A DNA stretch of 64,000 nucleotides from Carya illinoinensis (taxonomy: Eukaryota > Streptophyta > Magnoliopsida > Fagales > Juglandaceae), in contig NC_056760.1 in NCBI RefSeq assembly GCF_018687715.1, forward strand, positions 34,851,001-34,915,000, read 5' to 3'. The notes beneath the pieces were generated by a model that was not told where the DNA came from, made no database searches, and saw only the letters and a program-made list of their open reading frames with translations. A program made the position numbers and the translations under genes. Shown here piece after piece: positions 47,401-59,561 of the stretch. The first letter of the stretch is position 1. Each line of letters begins with the position of its first letter.

Positions 47401-50400
47401 GAAAAAACATCCAAAACAGCTTAATAGCAAATGACTGCCAATCCAGCACCTTACTGTAACGTGCATGTGCAACAGAAAATTGCATCTGATCTCTAACAAC
47501 AGGGAATGAAGTATCTCCAGCACCATCTTTGCTCTGGAGAAAAAAAGAAAGAGCAAAAATGGTTAAAACATGCTTAACGCACTATCTACAACACACTGAA
47601 TCATGAAAGTCCAAGGCTTGCCTTTTCATACACATACAAATTTCCATCAGTATGAGCTACAACAAAAGCACCATCGCCACCAGGTACCCATGCGACACTA
47701 GTGCAACGACTGTTGAAAAGAGACAAGGTTAATTGGACCAGACATTTAGACTACTTGAATAAAAATAGTAACAACAACAAAAGGTCATGCGTGTGTGCAA
47801 GCTATCAGTTACCAAATACTTCATTTTTCCAACCCTCAATGTCAACGGCTGCGACAGTAGTGTGAAGAAAGGTTTCAGACTTAAGCTTTGCCTAGTGTAT
47901 GTAGCCTACATCCAGAATTTACTAGTTGAAAGATGTTCTATATATGTGTAACCACGTATGCATGTATGCGTATATATGTATGTAAATTTTGACAGACTAA
48001 TTTGCATACCCACACAAAATCAAGCAGTTATTTTAGAGAATATTTTTCTTGGAGAATAAAATATTAGAATCCCTGTGTAAAGGCATCCCTGTGAGAATTT
48101 GAAGCAGGGTGAAGAACTGCATATTATCTCAACCAGATCAGGAAAGGGTGCATATACACAAAAAATAAATAAATGCATAAAAAAGAAACAACTGTGCATC
48201 CAAGAACTAGACTAAACAAATACCGCCTGTGGAAGTAAATAATCATCGTCTTGGGATATATCCTGAGGTGAGTTTCAATAATTCAGTGAAATATACCAAC
48301 TATATCAACCAGAATAAAAGTCAGTGCATGAAATACATGGAAGAATCCATAATATAGATTGCATATAGAATTTTTACTAAGGCATGGTTAACCTCAAACA
48401 TTTCCTTTTTATTTTATTTTATAGGTATATCCCTCAAACACTTCCCTGCAATATATCCAACTAAATTGAAATTTGTTGCAGATGATTTTTATATTCATAA
48501 ATTATACACGATACAATCGAAGACACTTTTCCTTCAATACACAAGACTGGAGGATTGTCCAAAAATTAAGGAAATTGCAGCCAGAATCAGCAGAATCTCT
48601 CTTGGTCAGGGCAAAAGGTTCACATAAGTGCAAACTTCACCGTGCACAAACTTCCTAGTTGGGCCGCTTCCCATGATATAATAGGAAGCACTCCCATTCC
48701 AAGACTCCCCCACCATGTCTATCCCCCTGTCCAGTTTGACCCACCCTAGTTCCCAAATATCTATTGTATCTCTCTCATTCGGGGAAAAAAAAACAAAAAA
48801 AAACAGAGATTATTTTCCTTTTCTGGGTCCAAATTGAAACATTTGTTCCTGTCCTCACATGCAAGCACTTGTACATGAAGCAATACCACAGATTGGGTCA
48901 ACCAGCCCAAAAAAGCACTCATGAAGATATATATCACTCACCAAGTTTCATACTCCAACAGAGGAAAAGTTGTAGAGAAATTAGAAGTCAATATCCATAA
49001 AAGTGTCACCAAGCAGTCCATACTACATGGAGTTAGGTATGCTGTTCGCTATGATTGTCTCTTCAGAATCTAATTCCTTATCATACAACATTATGGCATA
49101 GTTACAGTGCCAATTCCTTTTTTAAAAAATTTGTAGGTAAAAGGGAGCGTCTACCTGAGTATCTCTAACATAGGACGTGAATTATTCTGTTGAATTCAAG
49201 TAACTAATTAAAAAGTAGTCAACTATCAGCAAAATTATATGGAACAAACAATGTGCTCCGCCAGACAACCTTCTGATTAGGAAGTGCTACAGTTTATTAG
49301 AAACATCCCACACCCATTGATCATATATACCCATAAGGGTACTCTGGCCATGTAAGTGTAATGCAAAAGAGAATTTTGCATAAATTTCTTGGATAATCAG
49401 TTTGAAGCAGCATAGGAGCTTTAGAAGCCATGTAGATAGGAATGATTCTGACAAAAAAGATCATCCAAACAGCAGTGAGTTTTTGGAAATGGTGCGGGGA
49501 AAAAATAATATTTCCTATTGCAAGAAAGAGGAAAAAGAAATTCACCCACTAACTAGCAGCTGGATGATGCTATTTAAAATTACTTTGGTCACCGCTACCC
49601 TAACTAGCCTGAGAAGGAGGGGCTAATCCAAGCAACCAAAAGTTTTTTTTTTTTTTTATATTATATAGGCAAATAAAAAGCAATATTATATAGGTAAATA
49701 AAAAGCAAACCCAAAGTTATTAAGAAAACTTCTGAAGCTTAAAGACACTCATCAATTTTTTTTTAAAAACAATAATGCACCTAATGGTCTTAATGATCTC
49801 CTAACAATTGTCTATTCCACTATAAAGCAAAGGCAATAGTAAATATCCAGTTTCTTTCTCTTGTACTTGTAAAAATAAAAAATGCATCCACTTGGAAACC
49901 ATATAAGACAAAACGACTTAAGACCTCCTGAGTGAAAGGACAAGTTGATGGTTCAAATTAAATTATCAAAAATTAGAGTTTGCATATTGACCAAATTAAC
50001 AAATGGAACAGTAATAAATAAATCAGAACCTTAAATTAAAAAAACTTTTTAAGACTACTCATTTTCTTTTCTGTTTTTGTTTTTATCCTCATTTTGACAA
50101 GTTCAAGCAACATTTTAGACTCCACTTTGTTTTTCGATAAGAAAGGTATTCACCTCAGTATTATCCAATGGACATTAAAGGTGCTGTTTATTTCCCATTC
50201 TTTGCCATCTAATCTTCAATCTCCTATAAAATCACGATAACAATCCTATAAGATTTTCTAATGGAAGAAGACCTATTCAATTGCTTTGCAGGCAAGAAAG
50301 AACCATCGTCTGAGACTTTGCAAGTCTTTTAGCACTTTACCCATTTTCCATGGCTTGACTAATAAACATGCAAAATGAAATTCCATAAGATCTTCACAAA

Positions 50401-51768
50401 CTAGATGCCAAGAGTAACATTTGATGGGCCTGATAATAACAAAGCATGAAATTTATGGAAGAAATAAGTAGTGCTATGTAACGCGTGGGAAGGTACTAAA
50501 ACTAAGTTAATTCTTGCCTGTTATTAACAGAACCATCTTTGTTATAATGCTGAGCCCCAACAAGCTTCTTTCCTACATCCTGTAATTGCTGTCTCAGTGA
50601 CACAGAGTACACTACAATAATGCACACGACATATAAATTTGTAAAGTTTGGACTTCCAAACAAAATTACAAATTAAGTTTTCATTGTAAACTTTACCATC
50701 CCCAGAATGTAATCCGATAAGCAAGTCATGCCCATCCTTAGCGTCCTGATCAAATGCGTGACACACAGGATTTGAATTACTGAAATGGACAGACTTTATC
50801 GGATCCTACATTCAAAGATTTATCTGTCATAGACCAACCAAGAAACCCTAAAAGCCACTCTAGCCCAAATAACAATATACCAAAGCACCTTATCTTGAGA
50901 ATTCAGATCACTTATAAAGATGGCATCCCCCACGTTGAAGACCAAGTAAGCCCCTTTCCCATCGAAGTTTGTAGTAGCCATTGAGTTACTAGAACTTGAA
51001 GACCCCAATGACCCAACCCTACCATTCCCACTAACACTCTTACTGCCACCATTCCCTCCGACAAAGCTGCGGCTCCCATTGCTTCCGCCCAACAACCTTG
51101 CTGCAGCTGATCGCACCCCACTGCTAGCACTGAAGCTTGAAGGCGCGGCTGCTGGGATAGATGGGGTCGGCTTGTCCTTCAGATGTGCTAGAGTTACCTA
51201 TTATAATAAAATTCCACCAACAATGCTCTCAAGGTTAGAGTATCAAAAAAACATAAATCAACGAACTAGAAAGAATCTAAAATTTAATTCTGTATTAGCT
51301 ATCAGCCTATCAAATGCACCCAGGCATATTAACATCAACCAAAATTTCTTTAGAAAGACGGTTTTAAGATGAACACAGCACCAAAAAATAAACATAACAT
51401 GAAAATTAACCAAACATATATTCAAAGGGTAATCATAACAAACGGGTACTGATCATTGCTTTTAAAAACCACGGAAATCAACCAACAACAAAGAAATCGC
51501 TCGCAGAACTTTCATTCCACGAAATAGGTATTGAAGAACGTCCCAAAAATTACTTACAAGTATGAGTTGGGACTATAAAACTGAGAAATTAAAGTACCTG
51601 AGTGACAGTTTTTCCATGGGCGTAATGAAGGAGACCGGAGGGGTGGGTCTTCTCGTAGTGGAGCTTGTATCGGCCATCAGGAGTTTTGAAATAGGTCTTG
51701 AGGGCCGGTGTTTGTGCGGCGGCCGATGAAGACGATGTTGACATCATGCCGTTGGCGGAATTCATCAT
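44484..51768 (-). CDS. WD40-repeat protein, WDR20/DMWD/CreC-like, 11 exons, 545 aa
   Basis: Coding exons from 5' to 3': 51598-51768, 50889-51197, 50697-50805, 50518-50611, 47622-47709, 47450-47533, 46429-46525, 46257-46344, 45965-46070, 45783-45875 and 44484-44882. They sum to 1,638 bp, with frame kept throughout. It starts [10 protein letters not shown]; the second ATG (51765) is an equally possible start. After a Ser/Gly-rich low-complexity part (about residues 70-135) come WD40 blades: [68 protein letters not shown] (DLVQVWS), TQLLLWDLE and [13 protein letters not shown]. In animals and fungi this family binds and activates deubiquitinases (USP12/46; CreB); the plant role is inferred only. 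Introns 4 and 5 use GC donors. Intron 4 is 2.8 kb. A LINE lies 0.37 kb upstream. Confidence 0.9.
47615..47624 (-). promoter_or_regulatory. Non-canonical GC 5' splice site, WD40 intron 5
   Basis: The coding strand reads GAAAAG|GCAAGC, and the acceptor CTCCAG precedes AGCAAAGATG. Joining gives YVYEK-SKDGAGD in frame. No GT donor nearby preserves the frame. Confidence 0.85.
49647..49710. repeat. Short tandem duplication in WD40 intron 4
   Basis: ATTATATAGGCAAATAAAAA and ATTATATAGGTAAATAAAAA follow each other directly. No function suggested. Confidence 0.75.
50510..50520 (-). promoter_or_regulatory. Non-canonical GC 5' splice site, WD40 intron 4
   Basis: The coding strand reads AATAACAG|GCAAGAA, and the acceptor CAACAG precedes TCGTTGC. 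Joining AG+T restores serine and continues [14 protein letters not shown] dinucleotides upstream (GTTCTG, GTTAAT) would give a frameshift with an immediate stop. Confidence 0.85.
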
Positions 51769-52136
51769 GAGGTGGTTTATGGTAGGTCCGGGAGAGTATG
51801 ATCATGACACTGGAAGAGCTTTTAAATTCAATGCCTGGAGTTATCCCTTTTAACTAATGTTTTTTCCTTTCCGGGTCTTCAATGGCGCTTCCGGATCAAA
51901 GGGTAATTATAGTCTAGTCTAATGGTGGGAGAGTTGACTATTTGTGAGGCTCGAGTGTACGCAATAAACGGTGGGGATAACGAGCTTCGACAATCTGTCT
52001 CTATCTGGATTGATAGAGAGAGGAAGGGTGCCAAAGCATGAAAGCAGCGTATCATGAAAGATGGAAATAAAGTACTGGGAATGGATTTGGTTGAGTGGAT
52101 TCATCTGGAAGTCTGGAAAATGAGGTACTGTTTGTT
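51769..52136 (-). other. Proximal upstream region of the WD40 gene
   Basis: This 368 bp interval separates the start codon from the LINE D target duplication and must hold the 5'UTR and core promoter if transcription starts locally. I see no clear TATA box; TTTAAAAG about 60 bp upstream of the ATG is weak. Confidence 0.35.
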
Positions 52137-52191
52137 TGTTCCAAGTGTTTATTTTTTATTTTTTGAAAGAACATACCTCTGTATCTTATAT

Positions 52192-55100
52192 TCATTTATC
52201 TGTATTCATTACAATTTTGTCCTTCATTACAAAGTATTGAATACCTGCAGGACCCTCCTCTATCCATATTTGTTCCCCATTTACAGTTAAGGAAAATTTT
52301 GCAAGAAAATGAGCTACTCTGTTACATTCTCTATATGTGTGTATAACCTTCCACATTGGCCTGTTCCTCAGTATATCCTTAACATCTTCAACCAGCTGAC
52401 CATGCCATTCCCAATTAGTCTCAGGATTATTAACAGCCTTAACTATGTTCAATGCATCTCCTTCAAAAACTACCTCTGTCAAGTTTAGATCTGCACAAAT
52501 CCGCAAGGCACACCATAGTGCTTGAAGCTCAGCTACCAAAGGGCTGCATACATTCTGCTTTTGAGAGCACACAGATACCATTAGATCCCCATTTTCATTT
52601 CTTATCACTACACCTGCTCCCATTCTCCCTTCTTCTAGTTTTAATGCTGCATCCCAATTTGCTTTTATTTTGCCAGTTGCAGGAGCTGTCCATCGACACA
52701 GACCTCTCTGCCTTGTTCCACCCATTTGGCACCTTTCATTTTGTTTCTGAACTTGTTGAAACTCAGATAGGCTGGCTATAGCTTGGCTGAATATCACATC
52801 AGGCCCTTCAAATTTATTCTCAAAAACAAAGAAATTTCGCCTTAACCAAATCCTCCTCAACACTACAGCCATAAGCTCCAATTCCTCTTCCTGCAACTTT
52901 TCACACCAGTCTGCCCATAACTCTTGCATATCTCTTTCAGTAGATGCCCACTTCTGCACTGGGCTTGCTTTGTCTGCCCATACATCCATAGCCCCACCAC
53001 AGCTCCATAGAGCATGTGTAACTGTTTCCTTTTGTAATTTGCATATTGGACAGAAAGAATCCCTAACCACCTTCCTGCAAGCCAGATTCCACTTTGTTGG
53101 TAAGCAATTATTCAGTGCTTTCCAAACAAACATCTTCACTACTCCAGGAATGTTCAATTTCCATACATTCTTCCAGATGACTGTTACACCATTCGATGCT
53201 TCCCCCTTTCCTCTATGCTTTCTACTCATCTCTAAGTGGTATGCACTTTTTACATTAAACTGTCCATTTTTTGTGGGGGCCCATATTAACTTATCTGGTT
53301 TACCAGAGGGACTAATTGGTAGACTGCAGACTAATTTTGCCTCATCTTCATCAAGAATTTCCTTTATCATCTCCTCTCTCCATGTCTTAGTAACCCCATC
53401 AATTAGAACTTTAACCTTTGCATCAGCTGGTAAAGAGTGCCTGGGAGATTGAATTTTGAAAGTAGACAGCTTAGGTATCCACCTATCACCCCATATATTG
53501 ATATTTTCCCCATCACCAACTCTCCACACCAATCCTTCATTTAATAAATCCAAGGAACCCCATAAGCTTCTCCACAAAGTTGAAGGCCTGTAACCCAAAC
53601 TTGCATCTAGTAGTTTCCCATGCCTGAAATACTTCTCTCTCAGTATTCTTGCAGCCAAAGATTGTGGATTCACTAGCACTCTCCAGCATTGTTTGGCCAA
53701 GAGAGCCTTATTGAAACTCTCAAGCTCTCGGAATCCCAAACCACCACCATGTTTCCAGACCCCTATCTTAGACCAGCTTCTCCATTATATTTTATTATCC
53801 TCTTTCTTATAGCCCCACCAAAACTTTGCCATCTGTGCTGCTATCTCCTTACATAACTTCTTTGGAAGTTTAAACACACTCATGTAATAAGTGGGAATGG
53901 ATTGTATAACTGCCTTTAGCAATACTTCCTTCCCTGAGGGAGACAAAAATTGATTTTTCCAGTTTTGAAGCTTCTTCCACACTTTGTCCTTGATGACTCT
54001 AAAAGAGTTATACTTCGATCTACCAACTGTGATTGGCAGACCCAAATATTTTTCACAACAACTCTGCTGTCTAGCCCCCATCTCTCTTATAATACCTTCC
54101 TTCACAGAAGCTTTGACTTTGGGACTAAAAAACACAATGGTTTTCTGTTTGTTGAGGCTCTGACCTGAAGCTGCTTCATAAGTCCCAAGAATGTCCATTA
54201 TCTTCCTCCATTCCACCCAACTAGCCTTACCAAAAATGATGCAATCATCTGCAAATAACAGATGGGTAACCCTTAAGCCTCCTCTAGCCACTGCCACACC
54301 TTTTAGTTCTGAACCATTTTCAGCCTTGTTAAGCAAAGCACTTAGACCTTCAGCACACAAAATGAACAAGTAAGGAGATAATGGATCTCCTTGTCTTAAT
54401 CCTCTTGAAGGCACAATAGTCTCCCCTGGCTTGCCATTAACTAAAACAGCATATGTGACAGATGATATGCACTTCATTATCCACCCAATCCACCTTTCAC
54501 CGAAACCCATTTTCCTCATTATTGCCTCAAGATAGCCCCATTCTACCCTGTCATAGGCCTTAGAAATATCCAGTTTTAAAGCCATACTCCCACCCTTACA
54601 TCTTTGCCTTGAATTCATAGAATGAAGCACCTCATAGGCTGCAATCACATTATCTGAGATTAACCTCCCTGGTATGAAGGCACTTTGGCTCCTTGAGATA
54701 ATAGCATCCATAACTTTCTTTAATCTGTTGGCAAGGGTCTTTGCTATAAGCTTATACAATACATTGCACAAGCTTATTGGTCGAAAATCATGGACAGTTT
54801 TTGGCTCACTTACTTTGGGTACAAGGGCTATATAAGTATAGTTAAGAGCAAGATTCATCTCTCCTCCATTAAGAAACTGAAGCACAGCATTACATACATC
54901 ATCACCAACAATGTGCCAAAAGGATTGAAAGAAACAGGCTCCAAACCCATCTGGTCCTGGGGATTTAAGAGGTCCCATCATTTTCAAAGCATCTTCCACC
55001 TCCTCTCTTTTGAAAGCTTTTTCTAGAAAATCATTCATCTCACAAGTAACATTTTCCTCAACTGTAATTGTGCATTTACTGATCATATCTTCCTTTGGCT

Positions 55101-56328
55101 TAACACTCTTATACACAGCTGTAAAATGTTCATGAAAAGCTTTCTCAATCTCTTCTTCCCCTTCTTTCAAGAAGCCTCTACTATCAACCACTGTACAGAT
55201 CATGTTCCTTCTTCTTCTCTGGTTTGCACACTCATGAAAAAACCTTGTATTCTTATCACCAAGGCTATACCAGTTTCTTTTTGCTCTCTGCCTCCATTTG
55301 ATATCCTCCTGCTCCAACAAACCTCCTACTTGCTTCTGTAGGCTCTTCAACTCTTCTATGTTATGATGCCCCAGATCTTCTTGAACTTCTTTTATTTTGC
55401 TTGTAATCTGGTCTATTTCCCTTGTTCTCTCTTTTTCTTTTCTTCTGAAACTTCTAATTAACATTCCACTGCAGAATTTCAACCTTGTCTGCACCTTCTT
55501 GACAGAATCAATTGACTGCTGTCCCCTGACCCATTCTTGTTTTATTTTCTCTTCACAATCTTCTTCTTTCACCCAGCTTGCCTCAAATCTGAAAGGAAAA
55601 TGCCCCCTTCTCTGTCTAACCTCATTTCCTTTTGTCAAAACCAATAGAGGTAGATGGTCTGAGCTCCTAGCTGGCAAGCCCTGTACACTAGCATTCCTGA
55701 ACATGTCCCTCCATTTATTGTTTGCAACACATCTATCTAACCTCTCCTTTGTAAAAGAGTGGTCATTATGCCTGTTACTCCATGTATAAAAACCATTTCT
55801 GCATCCCAGGTCATACAGCATAGTATCCTCCAAAGCTTTTCTAAATTGATTCATTTGAAGTTCAGCTCTTTGTCGACCCCCTACCTTTTCAGTTTGAACA
55901 ATAATCTCATTAAAATCTCCTACCACACACCATGGTTCCTGTTCTCTAGGTTTTAACCTCCTCAGTAGATCCCAAGAAAACATCCTCTTCCCTGTCTCAG
56001 GATGACCATAGAACCCAGTGAATAACCACTTTGTGTCTTGTCCCTCCTCTTTAACCTCAGCATTAATATGCCAAGTAGAATAGCTCATAATTTCCACTTC
56101 CTCACTATTTCTCCAATACAAAGCCAATCCCCCTTTCTTCCCCACTGAATTTACAACAAAACATCCTTCCATACCAAGTCTTCTTTTCAATCTTTCTAGT
56201 TTACTTGCTTTACTCATGGTTTCAACCAAAAACACCATGTTGGCCTTATTCTCCCTTGTCAACAGACAAAGGTCTTGAACTGTCCGAGGGTTGCCAATCC
56301 CTCGGCAGTTCCAGCTGATAATATTCAT
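52192..56328 (-). pseudogene. LINE D ORF2: endonuclease, reverse transcriptase, zinc region and RNase H, one nonsense codon
   Basis: From ATG at 56328 the frame runs 1,379 codons with a single internal stop at codon 848 (TAA, 53785-53787), which would follow from one C-to-T change in a CAA codon. Endonuclease: NIISWNCRGIGNP at the N-terminus, E36 in LVETM, D138/N140 in GDFNE, D224/H225 in SSDHLPLL. Reverse transcriptase: LKLDISKAYDRVEW, LRQGDPLSPYLF and FADD at 692-695. After the stop: zinc-binding region CPICKLQKETVTHALWSC, then RNase H with NWDAAL, AELQALWCAL, EGDALNIV and ECNRVAHFLA. Truncation would remove RNase H but leave both core enzymes. All catalytic residues I can check are intact. 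Confidence 0.92.
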
Positions 56329-57644
56329 AATGCTAGGCGGGGCTGCTCAGCAGCCACCGCCCCCAACCTTTCCTTTTCAGGAACCTGCATCCCATCCAAC
56401 CTAAGTTTCTTGACATCTTCTGAACTCTCCTCCCTTTCTACCCAATCTGACCCTCTTTTCTTTAAAGCATTTGAGAATTTCATCTTACCTGAGGGTGGTC
56501 TACCTCTTGCCCTTCTCTTCCAACTAGCCTTCTTCCCTTCATGCATAGTCTCCTTACTCCCTTGAACTGCCTCCACCACCATCTCCTCCCTTCTTTCTTC
56601 TTCTTCACCTTGCACAGCTAAGTTGACTAGGATCAGTTGATTGTCCTGCTCCTCATTCTGACTAGACTTCCCCACCTCTCTCTCAACCTCTTTAACTACC
56701 TCATGAATCATTATGTTATTTTTCCCCCTTCCTCCCACACTCCCTTCCACCCCTTTTCCTTCCACATTGCTCCCTTCATCCTCCTTCTCCCCCTCCTGTC
56801 CATCCATAGAAACCCCCACATCTTTTGAGCCTGTGAAAGATCCTTGAGTATCATCACTACCAGACTCAGTAGATACAGATTCTCTCTTCCTATCCATCCA
56901 TCTACGATTCCCTGGGATAGCTCTCATCCAAACACCATATTGCAAATCCCCTCCCTTCGACCCTTGCCTTCCCTTCTGTTCTTCCCCACAGCCCCCCTTA
57001 CCATGTGCAATTCTACCACAATAATAACAGAATTTTGGTAATTTTTCATACTGGAAAGGAATCCACATTCTCTTCCCATCCACATCAATAGTTCGACCCC
57101 TGGCCAAAGGCTGCTTCAAATCACATTCAATTCTTACCCTCAGCACTCTACCCCAAGCTACACCATCCTCCTGAACATCAATCTCTCTAACCAACCCTAC
57201 AGAATCACCTATCTGCTTCCCCATCTCAATTGTCATGCAACTCAATGGTAAATTAAGCATATGAATCCAGAAGCTAACCTTATCGAAGCTTATTAGATGT
57301 GGTTGTGTATCACCATCGTAGTCCTTTAGCACAAACAAGTAGTTGTCAAAAAACCAGGGACAGCCTCCCATAACTTTCACCTTATCCTTCTTCGATACAA
57401 AGGTAATAATGAAACTGTTATTCCCAATTTCCTGAAATTCCATTTGTTTCTCCACCTTCCATATTTTCTCCATTGTAGATCTAACCACCTCCCTCCCTAT
57501 CTTCCTTTCTGAGCATATCTTCCCCACTACACTCCTCTCTCCCTTATCTCGAGCTTTCTCCATAGAAATACACTGCACTCCCACCGGCGTGTTCTCCTCG
57601 TCACTCAACTTCAGTCGCTCCCAAATCCTTGCCATTTCCTCCAT
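56325..57644 (-). CDS. LINE D ORF1: nucleic-acid-binding protein, 439 aa
   Basis: I chose the ATG at 57644 (MEEMARIWERLKL) because the frame upstream of it has no earlier ATG. An N-terminal DUF4283-like region (VKVMGGCPWFFDNYLFVLKD; VSFWIHMLNLPLSCM) is followed by a CCHC knuckle at residues 206-219 (CYYCGRIAHGKGGC). The C-terminal half is a charged, low-complexity region rich in Glu, Gly, Lys and Val. It would bind LINE RNA in the ribonucleoprotein. Its TGA stop overlaps the ORF2 ATG (ATGA at 56325-56328), which suggests coupled termination-reinitiation. The frame is intact. Confidence 0.9.
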   Translation of the reverse strand: MEEMARIWERLKLSDEENTPVGVQCISMEKARDKGERSVVGKICSERKIGREVVRSTMEKIWKVEKQMEFQEIGNNSFIITFVSKKDKVKVMGGCPWFFDNYLFVLKDYDGDTQPHLISFDKVSFWIHMLNLPLSCMTIEMGKQIGDSVGLVREIDVQEDGVAWGRVLRVRIECDLKQPLARGRTIDVDGKRMWIPFQYEKLPKFCYYCGRIAHGKGGCGEEQKGRQGSKGGDLQYGVWMRAIPGNRRWMDRKRESVSTESGSDDTQGSFTGSKDVGVSMDGQEGEKEDEGSNVEGKGVEGSVGGRGKNNIMIHEVVKEVEREVGKSSQNEEQDNQLILVNLAVQGEEEERREEMVVEAVQGSKETMHEGKKASWKRRARGRPPSGKMKFSNALKKRGSDWVEREESSEDVKKLRLDGMQVPEKERLGAVAAEQPRLAL

Positions 57645-57822
57645 AATCAAACCTCTGCCTGCCTCAGCACACAGAGACACTCCCGCCTTCGTCTACAGCA
57701 GCAGCAACCACCGTAGAGTTGAAACGGACTAACAAACTCCCATCCCTCGTTTTCAGAGAAAACGGTTAGAGAGAGAGACTCGCTTTTTTTATTCTTCTGA
57801 ATGAATGTTCCAAGTGTTTATT

Positions 57823-59561
57823 GGTGTTCCTCTTTATGACACTTTCATTTGAGCAAAAATAATTACACGCTCTGCGTGCTCGATTAACAGTATTAATTAA
57901 AGTAAATTTATAAATTAATATAATTTAATATGATATAATAAATTTAAATTTTTAAAAAATTAATTTTATAATTTAATATATCCCTTCAAATCATGTTAAT
58001 TTATATAATATTTTTATGATTAAAATATTTATTCTCTATTTTTTCAAAATATAAAATTGTCAAATCACACGGTATATTAAAGGAGTTTTGCTATATACAA
58101 GCACAATTACGCACTAATCTGTGTACCAATACTGATTTATTCATACTTAAAATTTAAATTAACAACTTTTTCAATAAAATCTAATTTTTGACCAATCACA
58201 TCATATTTGTGCACAAATTAGTGAACAATTGTGCTTGCAACTATACTTTTCCATATTAAATATGTATCTTTCTCTCTCCTCATGTTAAAAAAAATAATTA
58301 TATTTAAAGATTCAAATAAAAATAACTCTTTCTTTAAAAAGAACCATCTCCAAGGGTAGGATTGAATTTGGTCTGGTCTGGTCGATCCGCAAAACCGGTC
58401 TAGGGTTTCTCCACTCTGGACCAGACCAAAATGCTATAAGGACCGGTCCGTTCCGATCGGCCCGTCGGTCCAATCTTATACCATATGGGGCCATTGGCCC
58501 AATCTATGATTATATGTATTTAAGCCTAACAATAAAATTTCACTAATATTTTATCTAATTTTGAGTCAAAAAATATCAAAAAAAGATTTGAAAGAAAAAT
58601 AAAAATAATTATAAAAGAAAAATTATTTATATACAATAAATTTAAATAAAAGATTTTACTAAAAAAAATAAAAAAAAGTAAGAAAAACTGAAAAATACCC
58701 ATGAATTGCAAAACACTCATGACTTAATGTCTAAATTAATGTCTTGCAAAAAACCCATGACTTCATCAAAACCTCATCAGGCACCACTTTTACATCCTAA
58801 AAAAATAAAAAATCCAATCGTTCATGTCAGATCCTCACCTACACAGAATTAATATTTATGTCAAATGAAATTTAGTACATCTAATTCTATGCCAACTAAA
58901 CATCTATATTTCAAAAAAAAAAAAAAGTTAAAGAGTACATCTAAATTCATAACTAAACATCCAAGAGTCCAAATAAAGGAAAAAAAAGTTAAAAAATCAA
59001 AAAAAAGTTAAGCAAATAACTCAAAAAAATATTACAATTTACAATCCATGCATCTAGGCTTCTAGCCATAGGCCCATAACCCACCTACTAATAAAGTGAT
59101 ATTACAAATTACAAATAACTAAATAATAACTAATACAAATAAGAAATAACTAAGATTTAATCTCCAAACAACAAATACTTGATCTTGTCAAAGCTTTTAT
59201 CACCAAATGAAATGCTGCTACCATATAGTTGCTATCATAGACCAATAAATTAATGAAATGAAATGTCACATTTTTTGGGTAATGCCAAATAGGAACACAA
59301 AAGTTCAATGGGAGACATACAAAAGTAAACTAAATTGAACAAGTCATAATTTAAGAAAATAATCTAAAATTTTAAAGAAAACAATTCAAGTTCTCACATC
59401 ATGAATTTGCATTGGATGTAGATATTGTATTTGACGCCTCCATAGAATTTTCACTCTCTTGAGCAAGTGCTATACAATAAAGGAAAAAAATAATTTATAT
59501 AAATTTAAAAAACATATATAAATCATAAAAGTTATAAAATAAAGTAAATAATAAACATACT
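57823..59561. other. AT-rich intergenic DNA with MITE fragments
   Basis: No gene was seen. It contains a foldback MITE (58083-58252) and, near 58345-58500, a fragment with GGTCTGGTCTGGTCGATCCG and AAAACCGGTCTAGGG that resembles the left arm of the CCGGTCC-rich hAT-like family. A short AAAAAAGTTAA-type repeat occurs near 58915-59030. Confidence 0.5.
58083..58252. mobile_element. Foldback MITE-like element
   Basis: The left arm AAGCACAATTACGCACTAAT is mirrored on the right: reverse-complemented, the right end reads AAGCACAATTGTTCACTAAT. The arms continue for about 40 bp each. Non-coding, about 170 bp. Confidence 0.65.

Larger units (their letters stand above)
52137..57822 (-). mobile_element. 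LINE D: near-intact plant L1-type retrotransposon with 17 bp target duplication
   Basis: The perfect direct repeat TGTTCCAAGTGTTTATT lies at 52137-52153 and 57806-57822. The element body is 52154-57805 (5,652 bp). It has a short 5'UTR (about 160 bp), ORF1 (56325-57644), ORF2 (56328 down to 52192), a very short 3'UTR and an A-rich tail (AAAAAATAAAAAA) merging into the duplication. Only one disabling lesion was found, a stop inside ORF2. The perfect, long duplication shows recent target-primed insertion. It is in the same orientation as the WD40 gene, with its 3' end facing that gene. Confidence 0.93.

Noticed and set aside
52970..55789. Several plus-strand frames of 70-160 codons across LINE D
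   Set aside because: They are antisense shadows of the LINE D ORF2 endonuclease/reverse transcriptase frame.
57642..57680. Upstream extension of LINE D ORF1 starting at a GTG
   Set aside because: A GTG start is not expected in a nuclear eukaryotic transcript. The ATG at 57644 gives a family-typical N-terminus.
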